A stretch of DNA of 64,000 nucleotides from Spirochaetales bacterium UBA6872 (GCA_002452215.1 DKCO01000027.1:62193-126192); one strand, 5' to 3'; shown: positions 33,940-43,180, counted from the first letter of the stretch. Notes: generated from the letters alone by a model not told the origin. Numbers and translations are program-made.

Positions 33940-35034
33940 ATGGATGTTAGATTGGAGGAACTGACCAAGATCTTCACCTCTAAAGACAATAAAGAAACAA
34001 TAGCTGTAAATAATATGAACGTTACTATCCCAAGTGGACATCTTGTTGGGCTTCTTGGACCATCTGGATGTGGAAAAAGCACTACCCTATTCATGCTTGC
34101 TGGCCTATATGCACCAACAAGGGGCAAAATCTTCTTTGGGCAAGACGATGTCACACAGCTACCGCCAGAGAAAAGGGATATTGGACTTGTTTTCCAAAAC
34201 TATGCTCTTTATCCACATATGACAGTCTATGACAATATTGCATTTCCGCTAAGGAACAGCAAAAGCTTCAAAGCTTTATACTCAAATGCAAAAGAAAGAA
34301 AAGAGGCTATTGATGATATTGTTGCAAAGACTGCAAAGATTGTTGCAATAGAAGAACTTTTGAAAAGGAAGCCGGCCCAGCTATCTGGAGGGCAACAGCA
34401 AAGAGTTGCGATTGCAAGAGCTATAGCCAAAAAACCAAAGGTCCTTCTTCTTGATGAGCCGCTTTCCAATCTTGATGCTCGTCTTAGGATCCAGACAAGG
34501 GAAGAGATAAGAAGAATACAGCAAGAGACTGAAATCACAACAGTTTTTGTAACGCATGATCAAGAAGAAGCCATGAGCATTACAGATGAAATAATAGTAA
34601 TGAAGGATGGTTTGATTCAACAAGTAGGAAATCCTCAAGAGACATATGACCACCCTGCAAATTCTTTCGTTGCTCAATTTCTTGGAAATCCCCCGATTAA
34701 TATATTCAATGCAAATGCAAAGTGTGGCTGGATTGTAATAAATGGCCAAAATGCAATAAAGACGACACTCGATGATGGCGAATACCTAGTTGGAATCAGA
34801 CCGGAAAGCTTTGTCCTTTCCAAAGAGGAGGAAGAGACATTCCCTATCAAAGTGGACTTCAAGGCCACAATTGGAAGAGATTTCCAGATAAGGTTCTATC
34901 TAAATGATAAATACTCAGAGGCTCTGATCGAATCAGGCAGCCATGTGAATTCCGGAGAAGAGTTGCACGTCAAGCTAAAGAGAAATGGCGTTCATATCTT
35001 TACAAAAGAGGGGCTTGTAATAGAAAAATGGTAG
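33940..35034 (+). CDS. Carbohydrate ABC importer ATP-binding protein (UgpC/MsmK/MalK type)
   Basis: The 364-residue ATPase has Walker A GPSGCGKSTTL (about 38-48), signature LSGGQQQR, Walker B VLLLDEPLSNLDA and a C-terminal TOBE-like regulatory region from about residue 240. It energises the two permeases encoded next. The C-terminus overlaps the first permease gene by 7 bp. GAAGGA upstream is too far for a normal Shine-Dalgarno (about 17 bases), and an in-frame stop excludes an earlier start. Confidence 0.9.
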   Translation: MDVRLEELTKIFTSKDNKETIAVNNMNVTIPSGHLVGLLGPSGCGKSTTLFMLAGLYAPTRGKIFFGQDDVTQLPPEKRDIGLVFQNYALYPHMTVYDNIAFPLRNSKSFKALYSNAKERKEAIDDIVAKTAKIVAIEELLKRKPAQLSGGQQQRVAIARAIAKKPKVLLLDEPLSNLDARLRIQTREEIRRIQQETEITTVFVTHDQEEAMSITDEIIVMKDGLIQQVGNPQETYDHPANSFVAQFLGNPPINIFNANAKCGWIVINGQNAIKTTLDDGEYLVGIRPESFVLSKEEEETFPIKVDFKATIGRDFQIRFYLNDKYSEALIESGSHVNSGEELHVKLKRNGVHIFTKEGLVIEKW

Positions 35035-35915
35035 GACAAAACCAGAGAAAGACATTCTTGAGAGCCATGCTATATCTATTGCCAGCTTTGGTAATAATAG
35101 CTGTCTTTGTTATTTTCCCGATGATACATACTGTAAGAATGAGTCTTTACAAGGAATTCAATATTTTCACAAAAACCGGATCAGGCTTTGGGCTTTCAAG
35201 CTATATATGGGTTCTGAAGGATCCAAACTTCCATAAAGCAATCCTAAATACATTTGTATATGCATTTGTCACAGTTCCTGTTTCCATGGCAATCTCATTG
35301 GTGATTGCAACATTGCTCAACAGCGGGATCAAGGGCTCTCGCTTCTTCCAAACAGCCTATTTCCTGCCATATGTCACAAATGCTATAGCGATTGGGCTTG
35401 CCTTCCGATTCATATTCCATAGCGAATTCGGCATCTTCAACAAAATAATAGAATTCTTTGGCGGTAATGCAATCGGCTGGTTAAGCGATCCCAAGTATTC
35501 AATGGCTACACTATGCATCTTTGGGATATGGTCATCTCTTGCATTCAAGATAGTTATCTTTCTTGCAGGCTTGCAAGCTGTTGATCCACAACTATACCAG
35601 GCTGCCAGAATAGATGAAGCAAGCAAGTGGAAACAGTTTACCAAGATAACAATCCCACAATTGAGTCCGATTATCGCATATCAATTTGTCATATCAACTA
35701 TAGGGGCATTCAAAGCTTATGTTGAAGTCGTAGGCTTATTCGGAAACGATGGGCCATTGCATAGTGCGACAACGATGGTTTATTACATGTATGATAAATT
35801 CTATGGTGCGAACAAATACACAATAGCTGCAGCAAGTGGAGTATTGATGTTTCTCATAATAATGGTTTTCACATTTGTTCAACTCAAAATAAGCAACAAA
35901 CGTGTAGAGAGTTGA
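35028..35915 (+). CDS. ABC importer permease (UgpA/MalF type)
   Basis: The 295-residue membrane protein has six predicted helices and the EAA loop QAARIDEASKWKQFTKITIPQLSP, which contacts the ATPase. Its sequence is like UgpA-type permeases for glycerol-3-phosphate or sugars, but the substrate is not readable from the permease. The start overlaps the ATPase gene. Confidence 0.9.
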   Translation: MVGQNQRKTFLRAMLYLLPALVIIAVFVIFPMIHTVRMSLYKEFNIFTKTGSGFGLSSYIWVLKDPNFHKAILNTFVYAFVTVPVSMAISLVIATLLNSGIKGSRFFQTAYFLPYVTNAIAIGLAFRFIFHSEFGIFNKIIEFFGGNAIGWLSDPKYSMATLCIFGIWSSLAFKIVIFLAGLQAVDPQLYQAARIDEASKWKQFTKITIPQLSPIIAYQFVISTIGAFKAYVEVVGLFGNDGPLHSATTMVYYMYDKFYGANKYTIAAASGVLMFLIIMVFTFVQLKISNKRVES

Positions 35916-35925
35916 GGTGGATAAG

Positions 35926-36768
35926 ATGGACAACAACCAAATACAATCAAAATTCGCACGAACAATAGTATTCATTGCACTTTTAATAGGCTCGTTGATA
36001 ATGCTCTTTCCATTTTTCTGGATGATATCTGGATCTTTGAAAACTCTAAGAGAAATCACATCTCCTGACATTGTATGGCTTCCAGAGCATCCGCAATGGC
36101 AAAACTACAAAGAAGTACTTACAATGAAGGCAAATCCTTTCGGTATCTACTTCAAAAACTCAATTATAGTTTCTGTACTCAATACTGTTTTTACTCTATT
36201 TACAACCATACTAGGTGCATTTGCATTTTCGCGGCTTGAATTCAAAGGCAGAGACAAGCTTTTCAGTTTCTTACTAGCAACAATGATGGTCCCTTCGCAA
36301 ATGTATTTGATTACAAACTTCATTACAATAACACGAATGGGGCTATATGACTCTCTTTGGGCTCAAATCCTGCCATATACAGCAAGTGTTTTCTACATTT
36401 ACCTTCTCAGGCAGTTTTTCAATCAGATCCCAAATCAGATTTACCTAGCTGCAAAAGTCGATGGATGCTCTGATTGGAAATACCTATGGAAGATGATGGT
36501 TCCTAACTCAAAAAGCTCGCTTGTCACAATTTCCCTATTCAATTTTATTGCAAGTTGGAATGCATACTTATGGCCTTTATTAGTCACAGGCAATATAAAC
36601 AAACGTGTTCTTTCGATTGGACTTCAATACTTTGCAGGAGAAGCAGGCGTCTCATACCATCTGATGATGGCTGGCGCTACTATAGTCGTGCTACCTTTGG
36701 TTATAATATACCTTTGTTTTCAAAAGTATATAATACAAGGAATTGCAAGAGGTGGCCTTAAAGGATGA
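35926..36768 (+). CDS. ABC importer permease (UgpE/MalG type)
   Basis: The 280-residue membrane protein has the second-permease EAA motif (LAAKVDGCSDWKYLWKMMVPNSK) and six helices. ATG 35926 has GAGGTGG about 5 bases upstream; a GTG three codons earlier is part of that site. It follows the first permease by 10 bp. Confidence 0.9.
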   Translation: MDNNQIQSKFARTIVFIALLIGSLIMLFPFFWMISGSLKTLREITSPDIVWLPEHPQWQNYKEVLTMKANPFGIYFKNSIIVSVLNTVFTLFTTILGAFAFSRLEFKGRDKLFSFLLATMMVPSQMYLITNFITITRMGLYDSLWAQILPYTASVFYIYLLRQFFNQIPNQIYLAAKVDGCSDWKYLWKMMVPNSKSSLVTISLFNFIASWNAYLWPLLVTGNINKRVLSIGLQYFAGEAGVSYHLMMAGATIVVLPLVIIYLCFQKYIIQGIARGGLKG

Positions 36769-36795
36769 AATAACGGTTTAGCCGATTATTTATAA
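36768..36795 (+). other. Intercistronic stem-loop before the binding-protein gene
   Basis: An AAATAA-CGG stem pairs with CCG-ATTATTT around loop TTTAG (one bulged A), directly after the permease stop and just before the AAGGAG of the binding-protein gene. No T-run follows, so it is not a terminator. Its position suits stabilisation of the downstream message. Confidence 0.45.
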
Positions 36796-36805
36796 GGAGA
36801 AAAAA

Positions 36806-38131
36806 ATGAAAAAAGCTTTGATTTTCATGATTGTTTTCTTGACAGCATTTTCAATGTTGTTTGCAAGCGGGAGCAAAGAAGAGGCACAAGCTTCAACTCA
36901 AGCGAATGCTAATGTAACAGCAGATGATTTGAAGAATGCCAATATCACATTGGAGCTTTGGCATGCGCAAACAAAGGAAAATGGAATAGCATTGGACAAA
37001 GTCGTAGAGCTCTTCAATGAGACAAACGAATATGGAATCACAGTCAATGCAACTTGCCAAGGTGGCTACTCTGATACGCACAACAAAATATTAAGTGCAC
37101 TTGCAGCTGGCACAGCTCCAAATGTCGGGCAAGCTTACAACAATAATATGATGACATATATGCCTAGTGGAAAGCTGATGGATCTTACATCATATCTTGA
37201 TGATGATTTTGGAATCACAAAAGAAGAGCTTTCTACTGTTTTCCCATCATACCTTGAAGAGAACAAATCATTCCCTGATGGACGAACATATGCAACAAGT
37301 CTTGGAAAATCAACTGAAGTGTTCTTCTATAACAAAACATTCTTCGATGAGCATAACATTGCTGTTCCAACAACATATGATGAACTTGCCGAGTGTGCAA
37401 AGAAAATCGCTAGCATTACAGGAAAGCCTTCTGTCGGCTTTGATTCCATGGACAATCTTGGAATCTATGGTCCAGTAAACTTCGGAGCACGCTATGCTGA
37501 TACACAAGGAAACCTCTACCTATTTGACAAAGATAATCTTCCTAAGACAATGGATTTCTACAAATGGTGGCAAAAAGGCATCCAAGAAGGATATTTCCGT
37601 ACAGCTGGTGAAGACAGATATTGCTCTGGTCCTTTCTCTAGCCAAACTTTGATTGCTTACATCGGTTCATCTGCAGGAACAGCATATATTCTTCCTGATG
37701 GATTTGAGGCTGCTGTAACATACTCCCCTGTTGGCGTACATCCTGCTGTAATTCAGCAAGGAGGAAACTTCTGCGGTTTCTCATCAGGAGACGCTCTTAC
37801 AGATCTTGCTACAAGCATCTTCCTTGAATTCATGTATGATGCTGAGGCATCAGGCTTATATGCAGCAAACACAGGATATGCTCCATCAAACAAAGCTGCT
37901 CTTGAGACAGAAGCATACAAAGAGAGCATAGCGAAAGGTGGAATTGGACCAGAAGCAAAGAATATCAGTGCAACTTATCCAGATAATGTTCTAGCTTATG
38001 ATCCAGTGTTCAAGAACAGCTACGAAACAAGACAAGCTCTTGCTGACATCGTTGAAGGAATTGCTCTTGATAAGAATGCTGATATTGAAACTCTTATCAA
38101 GCAAGCACAGAGCAACATAGCAGCTCTTTAA
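36806..38131 (+). CDS. ABC importer extracellular solute-binding protein (UgpB-like)
   Basis: The 441-residue exported protein has a signal peptide ending at FASGSKEE (about residues 1-21). This is the Cys-free 'FASGS' pattern frequent in spirochaetal binding proteins, so it is probably processed by signal peptidase I. ITLELWHAQTKENGIALDKVVELFNE and the GGYSDTHNKILSALAAG segment resemble family-1 binding proteins of the UgpB group. It is encoded last, after a stem-loop, with AAGGAG, fitting the higher dose expected. A terminator follows. Confidence 0.88.
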   Translation: MKKALIFMIVFLTAFSMLFASGSKEEAQASTQANANVTADDLKNANITLELWHAQTKENGIALDKVVELFNETNEYGITVNATCQGGYSDTHNKILSALAAGTAPNVGQAYNNNMMTYMPSGKLMDLTSYLDDDFGITKEELSTVFPSYLEENKSFPDGRTYATSLGKSTEVFFYNKTFFDEHNIAVPTTYDELAECAKKIASITGKPSVGFDSMDNLGIYGPVNFGARYADTQGNLYLFDKDNLPKTMDFYKWWQKGIQEGYFRTAGEDRYCSGPFSSQTLIAYIGSSAGTAYILPDGFEAAVTYSPVGVHPAVIQQGGNFCGFSSGDALTDLATSIFLEFMYDAEASGLYAANTGYAPSNKAALETEAYKESIAKGGIGPEAKNISATYPDNVLAYDPVFKNSYETRQALADIVEGIALDKNADIETLIKQAQSNIAAL

Positions 38132-38149
38132 CACTTTGATAATCAAGTT

Positions 38150-38182
38150 CAAGCCTTGGATTTTGTCCAGGGCTTTTTTCTT
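38150..38182 (+). terminator. Terminator of the ABC importer operon
   Basis: AGCCTTGGA-TTTTG-TCCAGGGCT (one T-G pair) followed by TTTTTTC, 20 bp after the binding-protein stop. Confidence 0.8.
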
Positions 38183-38215
38183 CTCTTTTACATTGTTTGC
38201 TTATATAATTTATTC

Positions 38216-39139
38216 ATGAACTTATTTGACATAATAGAAATCGAAATAAAGAAATATCCAAAGACAATAATACTAGGACATATTCAACCGGATGGGGATT
38301 GCATCGGCTCATCCTTAGCTCTTAAATATTTATTGGCTGATAACTATCAAATAGAGCCAATAGTTGTAAACCAAGAGATAAAGCAACTTGAATTTCTTGG
38401 CACATGGAACACTGATGGCAAAATTGACTATTCCAATTCATTCGTAATAGTTGTTGACAACTCTGTAAGGGATAGATGTGCTGACAAGACATTCATCACA
38501 GCACCATCTATCTTAAAAATCGATCACCATATTGTTAAGGATAGTTATGGACACTACAACGTTGAGGAGCTTTTATCCTCATGCTCTGAAATAATCGCAT
38601 CGCATGCAATAGAGAAAGGACTGAAAATAAGCAAAGATGCTGCAAGATGTCTTTATACTGGTATGGTAACAGATACTGGAAATTTCTCTTACCCAAATGT
38701 AAACTCCAAGACATTGAGAGTCGCTTCTATACTTCTTGATTCCAATTTCGATATGCCACAGCTGATGTCAGATATTCGAAGGAAATCCTTAAGCGATGTA
38801 AAGTTCATCGCTTATGCTTATTCCCAAATAAAAATAAGCGAAAAAGGTGTTGTATATATGTATATAACCCAAGATATTATTGACAAATACAATCTTACAC
38901 CAGATATGGTGAGCTCAGCACTTTCATGCATGCGCGACATAGATCAACACCCTATTTTCATACTCTTTTCCGATTTGGATGGAAAGATTAGAGTTGAATT
39001 AAGATCTGAACGAATAAAGATTAACCAGGTTGCAGAGCACTTTTCAGGCGGTGGCCATGCATATGCATGTGGAGCACGACTAGATGATAAGTCAAAGATT
39101 CCATTAGTAATAGAAGAAGCTGAAAAATACATGCCTTAA
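38216..39139 (+). CDS. DHH-family phosphoesterase (NrnA-like oligoribonuclease/pAp phosphatase)
   Basis: From ATG 38216 the product is 307 residues. It has metal motifs HIQPDGDCIGSS, VVDNSVRD, KIDHHI (the DHH-type signature) and TDTGNFSY, and a C-terminal DHHA1 domain with FSGGGHAYACGARL. NrnA-type enzymes degrade nano-RNAs and 3'-phosphoadenosine-5'-phosphate; some relatives hydrolyse c-di-NMP products, which would fit the c-di-AMP phosphodiesterase elsewhere in the window. Earlier frame residues fall inside the terminator and are not coding. Confidence 0.87.
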   Translation: MNLFDIIEIEIKKYPKTIILGHIQPDGDCIGSSLALKYLLADNYQIEPIVVNQEIKQLEFLGTWNTDGKIDYSNSFVIVVDNSVRDRCADKTFITAPSILKIDHHIVKDSYGHYNVEELLSSCSEIIASHAIEKGLKISKDAARCLYTGMVTDTGNFSYPNVNSKTLRVASILLDSNFDMPQLMSDIRRKSLSDVKFIAYAYSQIKISEKGVVYMYITQDIIDKYNLTPDMVSSALSCMRDIDQHPIFILFSDLDGKIRVELRSERIKINQVAEHFSGGGHAYACGARLDDKSKIPLVIEEAEKYMP

Positions 39140-39180
39140 GAGCCTTGCATAAGTATTTAGAATTGAATGACAAAATAGAA

Positions 39181-39216
39181 AAAACGACCACACAGTCGAA
39201 AGAGCTGTATGGTCGC
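39181..39216 (-). terminator. ppdK terminator
   Basis: On the minus strand CGACCA-ACAG pairs with CTGT-TGGTCG (one mismatch) followed by TTTTTT. It sits between the convergent nrnA-like gene and ppdK. Confidence 0.8.
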
Positions 39217-39243
39217 ATTGCAGAAAGTCAATTAGACAAAGCT

Positions 39244-41946
39244 TTATTTTTTCTTTTTCTGAATTGCTGCTTGTGCTGCAGCAAGTCTAGCAATTGGAAC
39301 TCTAAATGGAGAACATGAAACATAATTTAGTCCAATATCATTGCAAAATGCAATTGTCTTTGGATCTCCACCATGTTCTCCACATATTCCCATAACCATG
39401 CCAGGTCTTGTTTTTCTGCCAAGTTCTACAGCCATCTTCACAAGTTTTCCGACTCCATCGAAATCCATTGTTGCAAATGGATCATAGTCGTAGAACATCT
39501 TGTCTGGATCGTTTACATAGTGAGTAAGGAATGAGGCTGCATCATCTCGGGAGAAACCGCATGTCATCTGAGTAAGATCATTAGTACCAAAAGAGAAGAA
39601 CTCGGCTTCTCTCGCAATCTCATCGGCTGTAATTGCAGCACGAGGTACCTCAATCATAGTTCCAATTTCATATTTAACTTTCAGATGGTTCTCACCAAAT
39701 ACCTTTTCGATTTCCTCTTCGGCATTCTTCTTGCAATAATCAAATTCCTTGTATATTCCAACAAGAGGAATCATAATCTCAGGATGAACATCAATGCCAT
39801 TCTTCTTCACATTGATAGCAGCTTCCATTATTGCTCTTACTTGCATCTTCAAAATCTCTGGATAAACAACAGCTAGTCTGCAACCTCTAAATCCAAGCAT
39901 TGGATTGAATTCATGAAGTGCATTTATTTTCTGAGCAATCTCTTCTGCCGATATTCCAAGTTGCAATGCCATCTCATGTCTTGATGTATGGTCGTTTGGC
40001 AAGAATTCATGAAGAGGTGGATCGAGAAGCCTTATAATCACAGGAAGACCATTCATCACTTCGAACAACCCCTCAAAATCAGATCTTTGCATTGGCAAAA
40101 GTTCAGCAAGGGCTTTCTCTCTTGCAACAGTGTTGTCAGCAAGAATCATCTTTCTCATCGAGATTATTCTGTTACCACCAAAGAACATATGCTCAGTTCG
40201 GCATAGCCCAATTCCCTCAGCTCCAAGCATAACAGCGTGTTTTGCATCTGTTGGTGTATCAGCATTGGTTCTTACTCCGAGAGTCTTTATTTCATTTACA
40301 TAGCTCATAAATGTCTTGTAATTCTGGAACAGCTTTGATTCTGATTCACGCATTGTGCCTTCAAGAACTTGCATGATTTCTGATGGTTTTACTGGAATCT
40401 TCTGCGCATAGACAGCGCCTGTAAATCCATCGATTGCCATATAATCGCCTTCTGAAAGAATCTTGCCGTTGACTTCAAGAGTCTTCTTAACTTCATCTAC
40501 ATGAATATCACCACAACCTGATACACATGGGCATCCCATACCTCTTGCAACTACTGCCGCATGGCTTGTCATTCCGCCTCTACAAGTTACAATACCCTTT
40601 GAAATGGCCATTCCGCCAATATCCTCAGGAGATGTCTCGACTCTAACAAGGAGCACATCCTCTCCTTTTTGAGCTGCTGCTTCAGCATCTTTCGCTGTAA
40701 AGTATATATGCCCACATGCTCCGCCAGGTGATGCATTAAGGCCTTTTGTTGCAACAGCGATGTTCTGGTCTTTTATTATCTTGCTATCAAGAATAGGTGC
40801 GAAAAGCTTTGAGAACTCTGCAGCAGGAACTCTCGATACAGCTGTTTCTTTATCAATAAGCCCCTCTTCTACCATCTCAACTTGGCTTCTTAGCCAAGAG
40901 AATATTGTCCTTTTTCCATTTCGAGTCTGAAGCATGTAAAGCTTGCCCTCTTGGATTGTGAACTCAAGATCTTGCATATCATGATAGTGCTTCTCAAGCT
41001 TTTCCCTGATCTGGCAAAGCATCTTGTAGGCTTCCGGGTTAACATCCCTCATCGTCTCGATCTTTTGAGGAGTTCGTATTCCTGCAACAACGTCCTCTCC
41101 TTGAGCATTCATCAAATACTCGCCAAAGAACTTGTTTTCACCAGTTGATGGATCTCGAGTAAAAGCAACACCTGTTCCTGAAGTTTCGCCCATATTGCCG
41201 AAAACCATGGCCTGGACATTTACAGCTGTTCCCAACAAACCTCTTATATCATTCATCATCCTGTACTTGATTGCTCTTTCATTGTTCCAAGAGCCGAATA
41301 CAGCATTTATTGCTTTGAACAACTGGAACTGTGGATCTGTCGGGAAATCATCTCCAGTAGACTTTTTGTATATAATCTTGTATCTCTTTATGACTTCTTT
41401 CAAATCATCTACATCAAGCTCTGTATCAAAGACCTTTCCACGTTCATCCTTTACTGATTGCAATGCATATTCGAACTTTGCATGTGGAACTCCCATGACA
41501 ACATCGCCAAACATCTGGATGAATCTTCTATAGCTATCCCAAGCAAAACGTTCATTTCCGGTTTTATCAATCAAGCCTTTCAATGAATCAGGATTCAAGC
41601 CGAGGTTCAAAACAGTATCCATCATTCCTGGCATAGATTGAGCCGCACCCGATCTGACAGATACCAAAAGAGGATTCTTTCTATCACCAAGCTTTGCACC
41701 CATAAGAGCCTCTAGCTTTTTAAGATTTTCAAGCACTTCCTCCTTCATTCCATCTGGATAAGCACCATTATGCTTATCATAATAATCACAAGCCTCAGTT
41801 GTAATTGTAAATCCGGGAGGTACAGGCAATCCAATTGATGTCATATCAGCAAGATTTGCACCCTTTCCACCTAAAAGATCTTTCATTGACGCACTGCCTT
41901 CGGCCTTACCATCGCCGAAGAAATAAACGTACTTCTTCTTTTCCAT
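39244..41946 (-). CDS. ppdK: Pyruvate, phosphate dikinase
   Basis: This enzyme interconverts pyruvate, ATP and Pi with PEP, AMP and PPi, giving a PPi-linked glycolytic end step or PEP supply. The 900-residue product has an N-terminal ATP-grasp part (GGKGANLADMTSIGLPVPPGF), the phosphohistidine swivel GGMTSHAAVVARGMGCPCVSGC and the PEP/pyruvate barrel (GLCRTEHMFF, EVPRAA, FSFGTNDLTQM, GICGEHGGDP). ATG 41946 with GAGGAAAA upstream is preferred over a start 18 codons earlier. It has its own promoter and terminator. Confidence 0.97.
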   Translation of the reverse strand: MEKKKYVYFFGDGKAEGSASMKDLLGGKGANLADMTSIGLPVPPGFTITTEACDYYDKHNGAYPDGMKEEVLENLKKLEALMGAKLGDRKNPLLVSVRSGAAQSMPGMMDTVLNLGLNPDSLKGLIDKTGNERFAWDSYRRFIQMFGDVVMGVPHAKFEYALQSVKDERGKVFDTELDVDDLKEVIKRYKIIYKKSTGDDFPTDPQFQLFKAINAVFGSWNNERAIKYRMMNDIRGLLGTAVNVQAMVFGNMGETSGTGVAFTRDPSTGENKFFGEYLMNAQGEDVVAGIRTPQKIETMRDVNPEAYKMLCQIREKLEKHYHDMQDLEFTIQEGKLYMLQTRNGKRTIFSWLRSQVEMVEEGLIDKETAVSRVPAAEFSKLFAPILDSKIIKDQNIAVATKGLNASPGGACGHIYFTAKDAEAAAQKGEDVLLVRVETSPEDIGGMAISKGIVTCRGGMTSHAAVVARGMGCPCVSGCGDIHVDEVKKTLEVNGKILSEGDYMAIDGFTGAVYAQKIPVKPSEIMQVLEGTMRESESKLFQNYKTFMSYVNEIKTLGVRTNADTPTDAKHAVMLGAEGIGLCRTEHMFFGGNRIISMRKMILADNTVAREKALAELLPMQRSDFEGLFEVMNGLPVIIRLLDPPLHEFLPNDHTSRHEMALQLGISAEEIAQKINALHEFNPMLGFRGCRLAVVYPEILKMQVRAIMEAAINVKKNGIDVHPEIMIPLVGIYKEFDYCKKNAEEEIEKVFGENHLKVKYEIGTMIEVPRAAITADEIAREAEFFSFGTNDLTQMTCGFSRDDAASFLTHYVNDPDKMFYDYDPFATMDFDGVGKLVKMAVELGRKTRPGMVMGICGEHGGDPKTIAFCNDIGLNYVSCSPFRVPIARLAAAQAAIQKKKK

Positions 41947-41987
41947 TTTTTCCTCTTTTATTTTCTTGATTCTCGTTTTCAACTTGA

Positions 41988-42016
41988 ATGCTAGCAACAA
42001 GCATAGATAAGGTCAA
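41988..42016 (-). promoter_or_regulatory. ppdK promoter
   Basis: Minus-strand TTGACC (42011-42016), 17-bp spacer, TAGCAT (41988-41993), about 40 bp before the ATG. Confidence 0.6.
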
Positions 42017-42123
42017 TGTTTAAAACAACATATAGCTTATTTTCTTTTAATATTGAGAATTACAAAGAAGAAAAAACGAGAAAATCGAAACATGGTTTCA
42101 TTTTTTTCAAATCAATTGCAAAT

Positions 42124-42157
42124 AAAAAAACCACTCTATTCTATCCAAATAAAGTGG
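42124..42157 (-). terminator. Terminator of the sigma-factor gene
   Basis: On the minus strand CCACTTTATT pairs with a GAATAGAGTGG arm and is followed by TTTTTTTATT, 23 bp after the sigma-factor stop. Confidence 0.8.
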
Positions 42158-42179
42158 CATTATTCATTGCAAATCCATT

Positions 42180-43058
42180 CTAGACAGCTTTGCAATAAGA
42201 ATCTATCTCTTTCTGCTCTGCAGCAACCTTAAGCTTCTCAAGTGCTCTCTTCTCAATTTGTCTAATTCTTTCCTTAGTCAGATTGTATTGAGTACCAATG
42301 TCCTTAAGGCTAAGCGGTTTCGAACCATCAAAACCATACCTCAACTCTATGATTCTTCTTTCCTTGTCATTCAAGACAGAGAGCAAGGAGCGAACATTTT
42401 CCTTCATCGATTCATTCATTACTTGGTCTTCGGGTCCTTTTTCCGAATCCTCAACGAAATCACCATAAGTCGAATCGGAATCACTATCCTTCTTCCTTAC
42501 AGGAGAATCCAAGGAGACCATATCGCTTGAAATGGTAAGCAAATCCTTCACGACAGACTCATCAAGCCCAGTCGCCTTCGAAATATCCTCAACGCTAGGA
42601 TCCGATGTAGACATATCATCCATCAAGGATTTTTGCGCCTTCTGTATCTGTACAAGTTCATTTGATCTATTGAGAGGAAGCCTTACTGCTCTACCCTTAT
42701 CGGAAAGAGCCTTCATTATAGACTGTCTGATCCACCAAACAGCATATGATATAAAATGATATCCTTTCTCTGGCTCGAACTTGTCAAGAGCTGTAATCAA
42801 ACCAACATTGCCTTCATTAATCAAATCAAGCAATGGAAGCCCTTGGCCTCTAAATTTCTTTGCAACAGAAACAACAAACCTAAGATTGGAATTCAAAATC
42901 TTCTCTCTTGCTTCTTTATCGCCCTGTTTAGCTTTCACAGCAAGATCATATTCCTCTTTGTAAGTAAGAAGTGGAACCTTGTTGATTTCTTTTAAATAGA
43001 TAGAAAGAACTTCGTTATCTGAATCATTTAATTCCATTTTCGTTGCATTGACATCCAT
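42180..43058 (-). CDS. Alternative RNA polymerase sigma factor (sigma-70 family, group 2 / RpoS-like)
   Basis: The 292-residue protein has no region 1.1. It has region 1.2 (LSIYLKEINKVPLLTYKEEYDLA), a complete region 2 (LRFVVSVAKKFRGQGLPLLDLINEGNVGLITA through YAVWWIRQSIMKAL, the -10-reading helix), region 3 and region 4 (LSLKDIGTQYNLTKERIRQIEKRALEKL, the -35 helix). Length and domain set fit a non-primary RpoS/SigB-like group-2 factor, not the longer housekeeping RpoD, which I would expect elsewhere. AAGGAG lies 8 bases before the ATG. Its upstream region holds a sigma-54 element, a large palindrome and phased direct repeats, so it is probably switched on by RpoN and an enhancer-binding activator. 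It has its own terminator. Confidence 0.9.
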   Translation of the reverse strand: MDVNATKMELNDSDNEVLSIYLKEINKVPLLTYKEEYDLAVKAKQGDKEAREKILNSNLRFVVSVAKKFRGQGLPLLDLINEGNVGLITALDKFEPEKGYHFISYAVWWIRQSIMKALSDKGRAVRLPLNRSNELVQIQKAQKSLMDDMSTSDPSVEDISKATGLDESVVKDLLTISSDMVSLDSPVRKKDSDSDSTYGDFVEDSEKGPEDQVMNESMKENVRSLLSVLNDKERRIIELRYGFDGSKPLSLKDIGTQYNLTKERIRQIEKRALEKLKVAAEQKEIDSYCKAV

Positions 43059-43092
43059 TTCTTTATCTCCTTATGAAGTCACTAAACTATGT

Positions 43093-43108
43093 AGCAAGAA
43101 ATGTGCCA
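43093..43108 (-). promoter_or_regulatory. Sigma-54 (-24/-12) promoter of the sigma-factor gene
   Basis: Reading the minus strand, TGGCACATTTCTTGCT matches the sigma-54 consensus TGGCAC-N5-TTGCW at every conserved base and with correct spacing between GG and GC. The predicted start (about 43082) gives a 24-base leader containing AAGGAG before the ATG at 43058. Competing sigma-70 hexamers in the region are poor. Confidence 0.75.
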
Positions 43109-43112
43109 ACTA

Positions 43113-43143
43113 TAATAATTGTTTACATTGTAAATAATTATTA
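43113..43143. promoter_or_regulatory. 31-bp near-perfect palindrome upstream of the -24 element
   Basis: Arms of 15 bp around central T43128, with a single mismatch (43121/43135); the core is TTTACATTGTAAA. It lies at about -31 to -61 relative to the predicted sigma-54 start. It could be a regulator operator or a bending site. No T-run follows on either strand, so it is not a terminator. Confidence 0.65.
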
Positions 43144-43180
43144 AAATAATATAGATTTAATCATCGAATAACAAAAGTAG

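Noticed and set aside
42001..42123. Possible small gene or RNA between ppdK and the sigma-factor terminator
   Set aside because: Only the ppdK promoter and AT-rich sequence are visible; no reading frame or stable structure.
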